In this document: positions 1 through 7,838 of the stretch, piece by piece
How positions within the stretch are numbered: the first letter of the stretch is position 1
How the letters are laid out: each line of letters opens with the position of its first letter
NCBI GenBank assembly: GCA_036380835.1
Contig: DASVDZ010000076.1
Span: 1-34,777 of the forward strand
Length of the DNA stretch: 34,777 nucleotides
Direction: 5' to 3'
Source: DASQJL01 sp036380835
GTDB taxonomy: Bacteria; Eisenbacteria; RBG-16-71-46; SZUA-252
Translations under genes and position numbers: made by a program
The notes under the pieces: model-generated
Database searches by the model: none
What the model saw: the letters and a program-made list of their open reading frames with translations, nothing else
What the model was told of the DNA's origin: nothing

Positions 1-810
1 CCACGCGCCGAGCGTGATCTCGGCGGCCAGGTCGGCCGGAAGCACGCGAACGAGGTTTCCCGGGATGCCGCCGCCGGTGACGTGGGCCATGGCGCGCACG
101 GCGCCCGCGCCCCGCGCCGCGGCGACCGGAGCGCCGTAGTACGGATGCGGCGCGAGGAGCACGTCGCCCACCGACGCGTCGCCCCCGGGAAAGCGGTCCG
201 AGACGCGGAGCCCCATCGTGTCGAAGAGGATCCGCCGCGCGAGCGAGTAGCCGTTCGTGTGGAGTCCGACGCTCGGCAGCCCGAGCACCAGGTCCCCCGC
301 CTCGAGCGCGGCGCCGTGGATCAGGTCGCTCTCGGCGGCGACGCCGACGATGGCCCCCGCGAGGTCGTAGTCGTCCGGCGCGTAGAGGCCCGGCATCTCC
401 GCCGTCTCCCCTCCGATCAGCGCGCACCCGACCTCGCGGCAGCCGCGCGCGAGGCCCGACACGAGCGCCTCGACCCGCTCCGGGCGAAGCGCGCCCATCG
501 CGATGTAGTCGAGGAAGAAGAGCGGGCGCCCGCCGTGGACGAGAATGTCGTTGGCCGAGTGGCAGACGAGGTCGTAGCCGACCGTGTCGTGCCGGTCGCA
601 GAGGATGGCCACCTTCAGCTTGGTGCCGACGCCGTCCATGCTCGAGAGGAGGACCTGCCCCGGCGCCCCCGGCATCCGGTAGGCGCCCGCGAAGAGGCCG
701 ACGTCGCTCAGCACCGCCTCGCCGAACGTCGAACGGCAGAGGTCGCGGATCCGCGCGACCGCTTCGTCCCCCTTCCGGATGTTGACGCCCGCCTCCTCGT
801 AGCGGCTCAT
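1..810 (-). CDS. purM: Phosphoribosylformylglycinamidine cyclo-ligase, C-terminus cut by window edge
   Basis: PurM (AIR synthetase) makes aminoimidazole ribonucleotide from FGAM and ATP in cytoplasmic purine synthesis. The visible 270 codons begin MSRYEEAGVNIRKGDEAV and carry the family's landmarks: the SSMDGVGTK motif near residue 57, a VCHSANDIL segment, LIGGETAEMPG, GLPSVGLHTNGYSLAR and MAHVTGGGIPGN. The usual length is about 345 residues, so roughly 75 C-terminal residues lie beyond base 1. The ATG at 808-810 overlaps the stop of the upstream HD-GYP gene in an ATGA junction, with a GGAG about 11 nt upstream, so the two are probably translationally coupled. If so, purM also depends on the sigma-54-like promoter upstream of the HD-GYP gene, an odd arrangement for a housekeeping enzyme. 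The sequence gives no sign of decay. Confidence 0.96.
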   Translation of the reverse strand, partial: MSRYEEAGVNIRKGDEAVARIRDLCRSTFGEAVLSDVGLFAGAYRMPGAPGQVLLSSMDGVGTKLKVAILCDRHDTVGYDLVCHSANDILVHGGRPLFFLDYIAMGALRPERVEALVSGLARGCREVGCALIGGETAEMPGLYAPDDYDLAGAIVGVAAESDLIHGAALEAGDLVLGLPSVGLHTNGYSLARRILFDTMGLRVSDRFPGGDASVGDVLLAPHPYYGAPVAAARGAGAVRAMAHVTGGGIPGNLVRVLPADLAAEITLGAW

Positions 811-2204
811 CGCGCGAGCTCCACCGGCTCCGCGGACGGGGCCGTCGGCTCAGGCGCGGGGACGCCCGCTTCGGCGGCCGGCGCGGACGGGCCCTGCCTC
901 CAGATCGGGAGGGCTCCGGCCTCGTGGAGCGCGACGAGCGCCTCGACGATCTCCCCGTCGAACTGCGTCCCGGCGTGGCGCTCGAGCTCGGCCAGCGCGC
1001 GTTCGGCGGGGAGCCCCCGCCGGTACGGGCGATCGGAGGTCATGGCGTCGAACGCGTCGCAGGCGTGGATGATCCGAGCCCCGAGCGGCACCTCGGCCTC
1101 CGTGAGCCCGGGCGGGTAGCCCTTGCCGTCGGGCCTCCAGTGATGCGTGCGCACCATGGCCGCGGCGTCGCGGAGCGACCGGATCTGCCCCACGATCCGC
1201 GCCCCCGCTTCCGGATGCCGCCTCATGATCCGCCGCTCCTCCTCGTCGAGCGCGGTCGGCTTCCGGATCACGTCGGGGCGCTGCGCGATCTTTCCGATGT
1301 CGTGGACGAGCGCCGCGTAGTGGATCGTCTCGACCTCCGCCTCGGGGAGCGCCAGCTGCCGCGCCACGCGGACCGCGTAGTCCGCGACGCGCACGGAGTG
1401 CTCGTGCGTGTACGGATCGACCGCGTCGAGCGCGACGCTCAGCGCGCGCACGAACGAGACGAGGTCTTCGCGAAGGTCGGCGTAGAGGCGGAGCGCGTAG
1501 CGGGCGAGGAAGAGCGGCACGACGAGGAGGACGACGCCCGGGATGCCCGCCGCCGTCCTCACCTGCGCGAAGAGGAGACCGAATCCGATCGAGAGGAGGT
1601 GTTGCGGAAGGCCGTCGCGGAACTGCTGCCGCCAGATCGTCTGCGCCGGCTCGCGCGTGCGCGCGCCGAGCACCAGGCTCACCCACCCCGTGTTGAGCGC
1701 GTAGTAGAGCGCGCCGGCGAGGAGGATCGCGCCGTAGTCGCCAAGCCGCGGCGTCCCGAGGGTGCCTCCCGCGGCGAGGTAGGCGCCGCCGGCGAGGATC
1801 GTCGTCGACGCGTAGAGACCCGCGTTCAACGCCGCCGCGCCGGGCCGCTGCCGGAGGATGAAGAGTTGCGCCGGGATGGTGGTCAGGAGGTCGAGCGCCC
1901 CCGCGATCCAAGGCCCGAAGAGGATGATCGCGGCCACGTCGAGCACGGAGGCGATCGTGATCGTCCCGCCGCGCGGCAAGGGCACCGGGAGCGCCTCGGC
2001 GACGATGAGGAGCACGAACCAGACGCCGATCCCCATCGGGTCGACCCGGCTCTGCTTCACCTCGGGCCCCCCGAAGAGCGCGAGCAGGACCGGGAGCGCC
2101 GCGAGGAAGGACGGCACGAGGATCCAGGCAAGCCGCGAGGCGAACCCGGTCGGGCGCGCGTCGGACGGCGACGATGGGTGGCGGGGCGACGTCAACGCCG
2201 ACAT
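807..2204 (-). CDS. Membrane-anchored HD-GYP domain protein (probable c-di-GMP phosphodiesterase)
   Basis: This 465-residue protein has an N-terminal membrane module (about residues 25-240, several hydrophobic segments, MASE9-like) and a C-terminal HD-GYP domain (about 255-435). The HD pair is seen as HDIGK at 301-305. The signature HHWRPDGKGYP at 354-364 keeps the GYP residues, and CDAFDAMTSDRPYR follows. Proteins of this family hydrolyse cyclic di-GMP, so an inner-membrane sensor controlling c-di-GMP is the likely role. The last 30 residues are an Ala/Pro/Glu-rich tail. I chose the ATG at 2202-2204 because GAGGGG lies about 5 nt before it; an in-frame start 17 codons upstream lacks this. 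A strong sigma-54 promoter match lies upstream at 2251-2266. The membrane module resembles that of the histidine kinase at 7839-9251. Confidence 0.9.
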   Translation of the reverse strand: MSALTSPRHPSSPSDARPTGFASRLAWILVPSFLAALPVLLALFGGPEVKQSRVDPMGIGVWFVLLIVAEALPVPLPRGGTITIASVLDVAAIILFGPWIAGALDLLTTIPAQLFILRQRPGAAALNAGLYASTTILAGGAYLAAGGTLGTPRLGDYGAILLAGALYYALNTGWVSLVLGARTREPAQTIWRQQFRDGLPQHLLSIGFGLLFAQVRTAAGIPGVVLLVVPLFLARYALRLYADLREDLVSFVRALSVALDAVDPYTHEHSVRVADYAVRVARQLALPEAEVETIHYAALVHDIGKIAQRPDVIRKPTALDEEERRIMRRHPEAGARIVGQIRSLRDAAAMVRTHHWRPDGKGYPPGLTEAEVPLGARIIHACDAFDAMTSDRPYRRGLPAERALAELERHAGTQFDGEIVEALVALHEAGALPIWRQGPSAPAAEAGVPAPEPTAPSAEPVELAR

Positions 2205-2250
2205 GCGATCCCCTCGCGTGCGGTGGACTCGAATCGGAGCGACGGCCGGA

Positions 2251-2266
2251 CGCAACCAGTGTGCCA
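2251..2266 (-). promoter_or_regulatory. Sigma-54 (-24/-12) promoter match for the HD-GYP-purM unit
   Basis: Read on the minus strand the site is TGGCACACTGGTTGCG. It matches the RpoN consensus TGGCAC-N5-TTGC at every fixed position, and GG and GC are separated by exactly 10 nt. The predicted transcription start is near 2240, giving a 36-nt leader before the ATG at 2204 with a GAGGGG ribosome binding site. Sigma-54 promoters need an activator ATPase, and a palindrome lies about 118 nt upstream of the predicted start. No rpoN or activator gene lies in this window. Confidence 0.7.
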
Positions 2267-2348
2267 GCGCGGGCGCGCTCCGGAAAGCCGTAACCGCAAC
2301 GGGCGCCTCCGGGCCGCCGCGCCGCGAACCCCGCGCCGGCGGGCGTCA

Positions 2349-2368
2349 GGCGTCGGGCGCCCGTCGCC
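2349..2368. promoter_or_regulatory. 20-bp inverted repeat, possible enhancer-binding site
   Basis: The sequence GGCGTCGGGCGCCCGTCGCC is a palindrome with one mismatched pair (T/T at positions 5 and 16). It is centred about 118 nt upstream of the predicted sigma-54 start, within the usual range of upstream activator sites. In DNA this GC-rich, palindromes arise easily. It could also be a hairpin behind the PfkB gene, but it lacks a U tract. Confidence 0.3.
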
Positions 2369-2388
2369 GTCGGACCGGGTCCCGGGGC

Positions 2389-3318
2389 TCAACGGAGGAT
2401 GCGCGCGGTGTTGTCGAGGGTGACGCGCGTCATGGAGAGGACGGCGTCCGCGCGGCGGAGGATCTCCTTTCGCTCGACGCCGAGGAGCCCGCCCACGCCG
2501 AACTCCTCGACCGTGAACGAGGCCAGCACCACGCCGTAGATCACCGCCCGTCTCAGGTTCCCGTCGGTCACGCGCCCCATCCGCGCGAGCGCCCCCATGA
2601 ACCCTCCCGCGAAGGTGTCCCCCGCTCCGGTCGGATCGATGACCGCCTCGATCGGGAACGCGGGACAGGCGAAATAGACGTCGCGGCTCTGCAGGAAGGC
2701 GCCGTGCTCCCCCTGCTTCACCACCACGGTCTCGGGGCCCATGGCGAGGATCGCCCGCGCGGCCCGGTGCGTCAGCGCCTCCCCCGTCAGCTGGCGCGCC
2801 TCCTCCTCGTTGATCAGGAGGATCCGGACCTTCTTGAGCGTTCGCATCAGATCCTCGCGCTTGTTCTCGATCCAGTAGTTCATGGTGTCGGCGAGGATCA
2901 GGCGGGGCCGCGCGAGCTGGCCCAGCACCTCGCGCTGGAGCACCGGATCGATGTTCGCGAGGAAGACGTGCTGGAAGCCGCGCACCGACTCGGAGAGTCG
3001 CGGCCGGAACGTCTCGAAGACGTTGAGCTCGGTCCGGACGGTGCGCCTCGTGTTCATGTCCTGGCTGTAGATCCCCTCCCAGCGGAACGTGCGGCCTTCG
3101 CGCACCTCGAGCCCGCTCAGGTCGAGCTCGGGGTGCTCGAGCGCGGCGCGCGCCTCGTCCGGGAAGTCGGTGCCGACGACGGCGACCAGGTGGACCGGCA
3201 GGAAATGCCTTGCCGCGAGCGAGAAGTAGGCCGCCGATCCGCCCAGGACCTCCTCGACCCGCCCCGCCGGGGTCTCGATCGTGTCGAGCCCGAGCGAGCC
3301 GACCACCGCGATCGCCAT
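2389..3318 (-). CDS. PfkB/ribokinase-family carbohydrate or nucleoside kinase
   Basis: The 309-residue protein has the usual PfkB-family length. It opens with IAVVGSLGLDTIETP and GGSAAYFSLAA (the Gly-Gly substrate-side motif near residues 26-30). It carries the second family signature DPTGAGDTFAGGFMG at about 228-242, whose Asp-234 in GAGD is the catalytic base. The family phosphorylates sugars, nucleosides or related small molecules; residues seen here do not settle the substrate. The ATG is 2 nt after the argS stop, with GGAGG lying inside the argS end, so it is very probably in the argS operon. It is the last gene before the 184-nt gap. The frame is intact. Confidence 0.9.
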   Translation of the reverse strand: MAIAVVGSLGLDTIETPAGRVEEVLGGSAAYFSLAARHFLPVHLVAVVGTDFPDEARAALEHPELDLSGLEVREGRTFRWEGIYSQDMNTRRTVRTELNVFETFRPRLSESVRGFQHVFLANIDPVLQREVLGQLARPRLILADTMNYWIENKREDLMRTLKKVRILLINEEEARQLTGEALTHRAARAILAMGPETVVVKQGEHGAFLQSRDVYFACPAFPIEAVIDPTGAGDTFAGGFMGALARMGRVTDGNLRRAVIYGVVLASFTVEEFGVGGLLGVERKEILRRADAVLSMTRVTLDNTARILR

Positions 3319-3320
3319 CG

Positions 3321-5000
3321 CTACATCGCCTCCGGGGCGCTCACGCCCAGGAGGCCGAGCGCCCGCCGGATGACGGCGCCGGTCGCCTGGGTGAGGAGGA
3401 GCCGAGCCGCCGTCCGGTCACCCTCCTGGGTCACCACGCGATGGTGGTGATAGAACACGTGAAACTTTGCCGCCAAGTCCTTCAAATAGATCGTGATGCG
3501 ATGTGGCTCCCGCGCCTTCGCGGAGGCCGCCAGGAGGGACGGGAGCGAGGCGAGGGCGCGAAGCAAGGCCTCGGTCTCCGGCTCCGAGAGGAGATCGAGG
3601 CGCGCCGTCTCCGGGTCGGGCGCGGGCGCCCCCTGGTGGCGCGCGTACTCGAGCACGTGCGCGATCCGGGCGTGCGCGTACTGCACGTAGTAGACCGGGT
3701 TCTCTTCCGAGCGCTTGACCGCGAGCTCCATGTCGAAGTCGAGCGGGCTCTCCGCCCGGCGCATCAGGAAGAAGAAGCGCGCCGCGTCGACGCCCACCTC
3801 CTCCACCAGCTCCTCCATCGTCACGAATTCCCCGGCGCGCTTCGACATCTTCACCACCTCGCCCCCGCGGAGGAGCTTCACCCACTGGAGCGTGATGACG
3901 TCGAAGTGGGCGGGATCGTGCCCCATCGCCTCCACCGCGCCCTTCATCCGGAGGACGTGGCCGTGGTGGTCGGGGCCCCAGACGTCGATCAGCCGCTCGA
4001 AGCCGCGCGAGAACTTCTCTTCGTGATACGCGGTGTCGGAGAGGAAGTACGTCGGCTCGCCGCTCGAGCGGACCATGACGCGATCCTCCTGGTCGCCGAA
4101 CCGGGTGGAGCGGAACCAGCGCGCCCCGTCCCGGTCCTCGATCAGACCGTTTCCGACGAGCCGCTCGAGCGCCTTCTCGACGAGACCCCGGCGGTGGAGC
4201 TCCGACTCACGGAACCAGCGGTCCATCCGGACGCCGAAGCGCTCGAGTGCAACCCGCTGCCGCTCCACCATCCGGTCGATCGCGCGCGCGCCGAAGGCCC
4301 GCCTCTGTTCCGGCTCGGGCAGCGCGAGCCAGGCGTCGGCCTCCGCCGGGTCGAGCGCGGCCGCCACCTCGGCCACGTAGGCGCCGGCGTATCCCTCCTC
4401 CGGGATCGGGGGCGCGGGCCGCCCCTTGGCCTCGCAGTACCGCGTCCGCACCGAAGCGCCGAAGAGCTCCGCCTGGCGCCCCCAGTCGTTCACGTAGAAC
4501 TCGCCCTCCGCGTCGTAGCCGGCGGCGCGGAGCACGCGCACGAGCGCGTCGCCGAAGGAGGCGGCGCGCGCGCTCACCACGTTCAAGGGCCCCGTCGGAT
4601 TGGCGCTCACGTATTCCACCAGGACGCGCTGCCCCTGGCCCGCCCCCGACGAGCCGTAGCCCTCGGGATCCTCGAGGACGCGGCGGACCGTCTCGCGGAG
4701 CCACGAGGAGGCGAGGCGGAAGTTGATGAAGCCCGGCCCGGCCAGCTCGACCCGCTCGAGCACCGCGGGGTCGACCTCCAGGGCGGCCACGATCGCCGTC
4801 GCCACCTCGCGCGGCGGGCGCCGCGCGGCTTTCGCGAGCGGGAGCGCGACGGCGCTCGCCCAGTCGCCGTGCCCGGGCTCGCGCGGCACCTCGACGTCGA
4901 CCGCGAGCCCCTCGGGCAGCGCGAACCCCGCGCGCTCGACGGCCGCCCGAAGGCGGCTCGTCAGGTACCCTTCAATCGGCCACGATTTCGCGATCGGCAT
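3321..5000 (-). CDS. argS: Arginyl-tRNA synthetase with atypical HIGH signature
   Basis: This 559-residue class I synthetase charges tRNA-Arg. The N-terminal additional domain (about 1-115) ends in GPGFINFRL. The catalytic core begins with VEYVSANPTGPL at 128-139. The expected HIGH-type tetrad (HVGH in most bacterial enzymes) reads NVVS at 140-143, encoded AAC GTG GTG AGC. The second signature KMSKR is intact at 384-388, and WGPDHHGHVLRMK at 341-353 is typical. The C-terminal DALR anticodon-binding domain is present (YVQYAHARIAHVLEYAR onward). The frame and length look normal, so the protein is probably functional. The start ATG at 4998-5000 lies inside the 3' end of rsfS (29-nt overlap), and the PfkB kinase follows after 2 nt. 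Confidence 0.95.
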   Translation of the reverse strand: MPIAKSWPIEGYLTSRLRAAVERAGFALPEGLAVDVEVPREPGHGDWASAVALPLAKAARRPPREVATAIVAALEVDPAVLERVELAGPGFINFRLASSWLRETVRRVLEDPEGYGSSGAGQGQRVLVEYVSANPTGPLNVVSARAASFGDALVRVLRAAGYDAEGEFYVNDWGRQAELFGASVRTRYCEAKGRPAPPIPEEGYAGAYVAEVAAALDPAEADAWLALPEPEQRRAFGARAIDRMVERQRVALERFGVRMDRWFRESELHRRGLVEKALERLVGNGLIEDRDGARWFRSTRFGDQEDRVMVRSSGEPTYFLSDTAYHEEKFSRGFERLIDVWGPDHHGHVLRMKGAVEAMGHDPAHFDVITLQWVKLLRGGEVVKMSKRAGEFVTMEELVEEVGVDAARFFFLMRRAESPLDFDMELAVKRSEENPVYYVQYAHARIAHVLEYARHQGAPAPDPETARLDLLSEPETEALLRALASLPSLLAASAKAREPHRITIYLKDLAAKFHVFYHHHRVVTQEGDRTAARLLLTQATGAVIRRALGLLGVSAPEAM

Positions 5001-5355
5001 CGCCCCAGAGCTTGTCGAGGAGGTAGTACTCGCGCGCGCGGGCGTGGAAGACGTGCACGACCACGTCCACGTAGTCGAGGAGGATCCACCGCCGCGCCTC
5101 GTAGCCCTCCACGTGCCAGGGCCGGATCCCCTGCTCGCGAAGCCCCTCGTCCACGGCGTCCGCGATGGCCCGGACCTGAACCTCGGAGTGCCCGGTCGCG
5201 AGGACGAAGAAGTCGCTGACCCCGTCGAGGCGGCGGAGATCGAGGATCGTCACGTCCTCCGCGCGCTTGGTGAGCGTCAGCCTCGCGGCGAGCCGCGCGA
5301 GCTCCTGCGAGGGAACGGGCGACGAGAACGCGGGTTTGGTCCGCGGTTCGATCAC
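4972..5355 (-). CDS. rsfS: Ribosomal silencing factor RsfS (Iojap/RsfA family)
   Basis: RsfS binds ribosomal protein uL14 and blocks joining of 30S and 50S subunits when nutrients are scarce. The 127-residue product shows the family core: DVTILDLRRLDGVSDFFVLATG, then RAIADAVDEGLREQG, HVEGYEARRWILLDYVDVVVHVF and the tail REYYLLDKLWGDA. The start is taken as GTG at 5353-5355, which overlaps the stop of the polyprenyl synthase (GTGA). The first 15 or so residues are not conserved in the family. In many bacteria rsfS follows nadD; here it sits between an isoprenoid gene and argS, and its end overlaps argS by 29 nt. Confidence 0.93.
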   Translation of the reverse strand: MIEPRTKPAFSSPVPSQELARLAARLTLTKRAEDVTILDLRRLDGVSDFFVLATGHSEVQVRAIADAVDEGLREQGIRPWHVEGYEARRWILLDYVDVVVHVFHARAREYYLLDKLWGDADREIVAD

Positions 5356-6371
5356 CGACGGCGGGTCACGGCGTAGCGGACGGCGTCCACGAGCGCGGCG
5401 CGGACGACGGAGTCGGGCACGTGCTCGAGCTCGGCCTCGGCGCGCGCCGCGTACTCGGCCGAGCGCGTCGCGCTGTAGCTCACGCCGCCGTGCTCGGTGA
5501 CGAATCGGACCACGTCGCCCCAGTGGCCGTTCCGGAATTCGCGGTTCTGGATCATCGCCGTCATCTCGCGGCGCGCCCGCTCTGGCGCGTTCGACAGCGC
5601 GGTGATCAGGGGGAGGGTGATCTTCCCGCCTTCCAGGTCGCTCCCCATCGCCTTCCCCATCACGGTCTCCGCGCCCAAGTAGTCGAAGATGTCGTCGGTG
5701 ATCTGGAAGGCGAGGCCGACCGCCTGGCCGTAGCGGAACATCGCCTGGCGCGCCCTCGGATCGGCGCCGCCCGACACCGCCCCGAACTCGCACCCCGCCG
5801 ACATCAGGCACGCGGTCTTCTCTTCGATCACGCGCATGTATTCGGCCTCGGTCAGGTCGAGCCGGTTCCACTGCTCGATCTGGCGGAGCTCGCCCTGGCT
5901 CATGCGATGCGTCGCGTCGGCGAGGAGATCCATGGCCACGTACATCCGGTTCTTCACGAGGATCGAGAAGGCCTTCGAGTAGAGGTAGTCCCCCATGAGA
6001 ATGGCGACGTCGTTGTTCCAGGCGCTGTTGACGGTCGGGAGCCCGCGGCGCACGAGGCTCTTGTCGACGCTGTCGTCGTGGATGAGCGTGGCGGTGTGGA
6101 TCAGCTCGACCACCACCGCGCCGAGCACCGCCTCCTCCTTCACGTCGCCGAATCCCCTCGCCGCGAGGAGGAGGAGCGTCGGGCGGAAGCGCTTCCCGAA
6201 CGCGCGGTGGAGGTGCGCGCCGACGGCGCCGACCAGGGAGACGTCGCACAGGAACGCGTCGTCGAGCCGCTCCTGGAAATGCTCGAACGCGTCGGCGATC
6301 GGTTCCCGGATGGTGTCGAGCGTCGGCTCTTCGGCGCTGGTCCGCGCCGGTTCCTGCTGGGGTCGGGTCAA
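5352..6371 (-). CDS. Trans polyprenyl diphosphate synthase (IspB-like)
   Basis: This enzyme extends allylic diphosphates with isopentenyl diphosphate, most likely for the side chain of a respiratory quinone. Seen in the 339-residue sequence: GKRFRP at 59-64, the first Asp-rich motif DDSVD at 99-103 followed by the RRG segment, GDYLYSKAF near 127-134, and the second Asp-rich motif DDIFD at 226-230 followed by GKAMGSDLEGGKITLP. Product chain length cannot be read with certainty; the overall pattern is like octaprenyl/solanesyl synthases. The start is TTG at 6369-6371, with AGAGG a few nt upstream; no ATG or GTG is in frame nearby. The window also encodes complex I subunits, which need a quinone. 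It lies 45 nt downstream of cca. Confidence 0.92.
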   Translation of the reverse strand: MTRPQQEPARTSAEEPTLDTIREPIADAFEHFQERLDDAFLCDVSLVGAVGAHLHRAFGKRFRPTLLLLAARGFGDVKEEAVLGAVVVELIHTATLIHDDSVDKSLVRRGLPTVNSAWNNDVAILMGDYLYSKAFSILVKNRMYVAMDLLADATHRMSQGELRQIEQWNRLDLTEAEYMRVIEEKTACLMSAGCEFGAVSGGADPRARQAMFRYGQAVGLAFQITDDIFDYLGAETVMGKAMGSDLEGGKITLPLITALSNAPERARREMTAMIQNREFRNGHWGDVVRFVTEHGGVSYSATRSAEYAARAEAELEHVPDSVVRAALVDAVRYAVTRRR

Positions 6372-6416
6372 TGGGCCTCTAACGCTTGGGAGGACGGCAA
6401 TTACAGACGGTCCAGT

Positions 6417-7799
6417 TTAGTCGCGGGAGCCGCCCATGTCAACCGGGAACCCCTCGCGAATCCGGGTGAGCAGCTTCTCCCGGTCGTTCAGCCGCGGATC
6501 CTCGAGCACCGCCTCGAGGAGCCGGTCGAGCACGCCGCCCACCTTGGGCCCGGGCGGAACGCCGAGCTCCCGCATCACGTCCGCGCCGTCCACCTTGAGG
6601 TCGCGCACGGTGAGCGCCTCCGCGGCCGCGAGCACCCCCCCGATCCGCCGCGACAGCTCTTCCAGGTAGTGCGGGAATCCGGTCTTGAGCCCGTTCCCGA
6701 CGTTGTCCGCGATCCGGAGGTCGAAGAGATCGGCCACGTGCTCCACCCCGACCGAGCGGACGAACCGCCTCACGGTGGCGTCGGTCCACTCCGGCCGGTA
6801 GTCGAACATGTGCTGGCGCACGAGGTGGACCACCGTCTGGATCTCGTCGCGGCTGAACCGGAGCCGGGTCATGGCGGCTTCGGCCAGGCGCGCGCTCTCG
6901 AACTGGTGGTTGTAGAACGTGGCGTCCCCGTTCTCCTTCTCGGCGCGGGTGGACGGCTTCCCGACGTCGTGGAAGAGCGCGGCGAGGCGGACGAGCGGCT
7001 TCTCCGCGGGCGCCGCGTCGGTCGTGTGCAGCGTGTGAACGTAGACGTCGTAGGCGTGATACCGGTTCTGCGGCACCTGGACGCACGCCTCGAGCTCGGG
7101 CAGGACCAGGGCCAGGAGCCCCGACCGGCGGAGCACCTCGAGCCCGATCGAGGGCTTGGGCGCCGCCAGCATCTTCTTGAGCTCGTCGCGGACGCGCTCC
7201 GCCGCGACCCGCCGCACCTGGTCGCGGGCCCCTCCCAGCGCGGCGAAGGTCTCGGGGTCGATGGCGAACTCGAGCGTCGCGGCGAAGCGCGCGGCGCGGA
7301 TCGGCCGAAGCCCGTCCTCCCGGAAGCGCACGGCGGGATCGCCGACCGCGCGGAGCACCCGCGCCGCCAGGTCCGCGCGGCCCCCGAACGGGTCGACCTC
7401 GTGGCGGGCCTCCGGATCCCACGCGATCGCGTTCACCGTGAAGTCGCGGCGCGCGAGGTCGGCCTCGACGTCCTCCACGAACGTGACCTGGTCGGGGCGC
7501 CGGGCGTCGCTGTACCCCGACTCGGTGCGGAACGTGGTGATCTCGCAGGGCCCGCTCGCCGCGACCACCGTCACCGTTCCGTGCTTGAGACCGGTCGGAA
7601 CCGCGTGGGGGAAGAGATCGAGGACCTGCCCGGGCCGGGCGCTCGTGCCGACGTCCCAGTCGACGACGTCGCGCCCGCGGATCAAGTCGCGGACGCAGCC
7701 GCCCACGAGGTAGGCGCGGTGGCCGGCCGTCTTGAGGCGGGCCAGGATTCCGCGCACCGGTTCGGGAACCCGATCGGGATCGAGGGACCTGAGCGCCAT
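6417..7799 (-). CDS. cca: CCA-adding tRNA nucleotidyltransferase with HD domain
   Basis: The 460-residue class II nucleotidyltransferase adds or repairs the 3' CCA end of tRNAs. The head domain shows LVGGCVRD at 31-38, the metal-binding DWD at 47-49, the RRDFTVNA motif near residue 117 and the RPIRAARFAATLEF segment. A C-terminal HD phosphohydrolase domain follows (FHDVGKPSTRAEKE, then FYNHQFESARLA), as in many bacterial CCA and poly(A) polymerase-like enzymes. I favour CCA-adding because no other cca-like gene is visible here and the motifs are complete, but a poly(A) polymerase cannot be excluded by eye. GAGG lies 6 nt before the ATG at 7797-7799. The next gene downstream is the polyprenyl synthase. 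Confidence 0.92.
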   Translation of the reverse strand: MALRSLDPDRVPEPVRGILARLKTAGHRAYLVGGCVRDLIRGRDVVDWDVGTSARPGQVLDLFPHAVPTGLKHGTVTVVAASGPCEITTFRTESGYSDARRPDQVTFVEDVEADLARRDFTVNAIAWDPEARHEVDPFGGRADLAARVLRAVGDPAVRFREDGLRPIRAARFAATLEFAIDPETFAALGGARDQVRRVAAERVRDELKKMLAAPKPSIGLEVLRRSGLLALVLPELEACVQVPQNRYHAYDVYVHTLHTTDAAPAEKPLVRLAALFHDVGKPSTRAEKENGDATFYNHQFESARLAEAAMTRLRFSRDEIQTVVHLVRQHMFDYRPEWTDATVRRFVRSVGVEHVADLFDLRIADNVGNGLKTGFPHYLEELSRRIGGVLAAAEALTVRDLKVDGADVMRELGVPPGPKVGGVLDRLLEAVLEDPRLNDREKLLTRIREGFPVDMGGSRD

Positions 7800-7838
7800 G
7801 ACGCCCTCATGGTACCAGAGCGGGGCGAAGTCCCGGGC

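Larger units (their letters stand above)
2205..2388. other. 184-nt intergenic region upstream of the HD-GYP gene
   Basis: The gap between the PfkB gene stop (2389) and the HD-GYP start (2204) is one of only two gaps above 110 nt in the window. It holds a sigma-54-type promoter match (2251-2266, minus), a near-perfect 20-bp palindrome (2349-2368) and the ribosome binding site for the HD-GYP gene. I see no tRNA, no small gene with a ribosome binding site and no U-tract terminator. Confidence 0.7.

Noticed and set aside
2192..2392. Small minus-strand open frame in the gap upstream of the HD-GYP gene
   Set aside because: No ribosome binding site, Arg-rich composition and overlap with the sigma-54 site and the HD-GYP start; probably not a gene.
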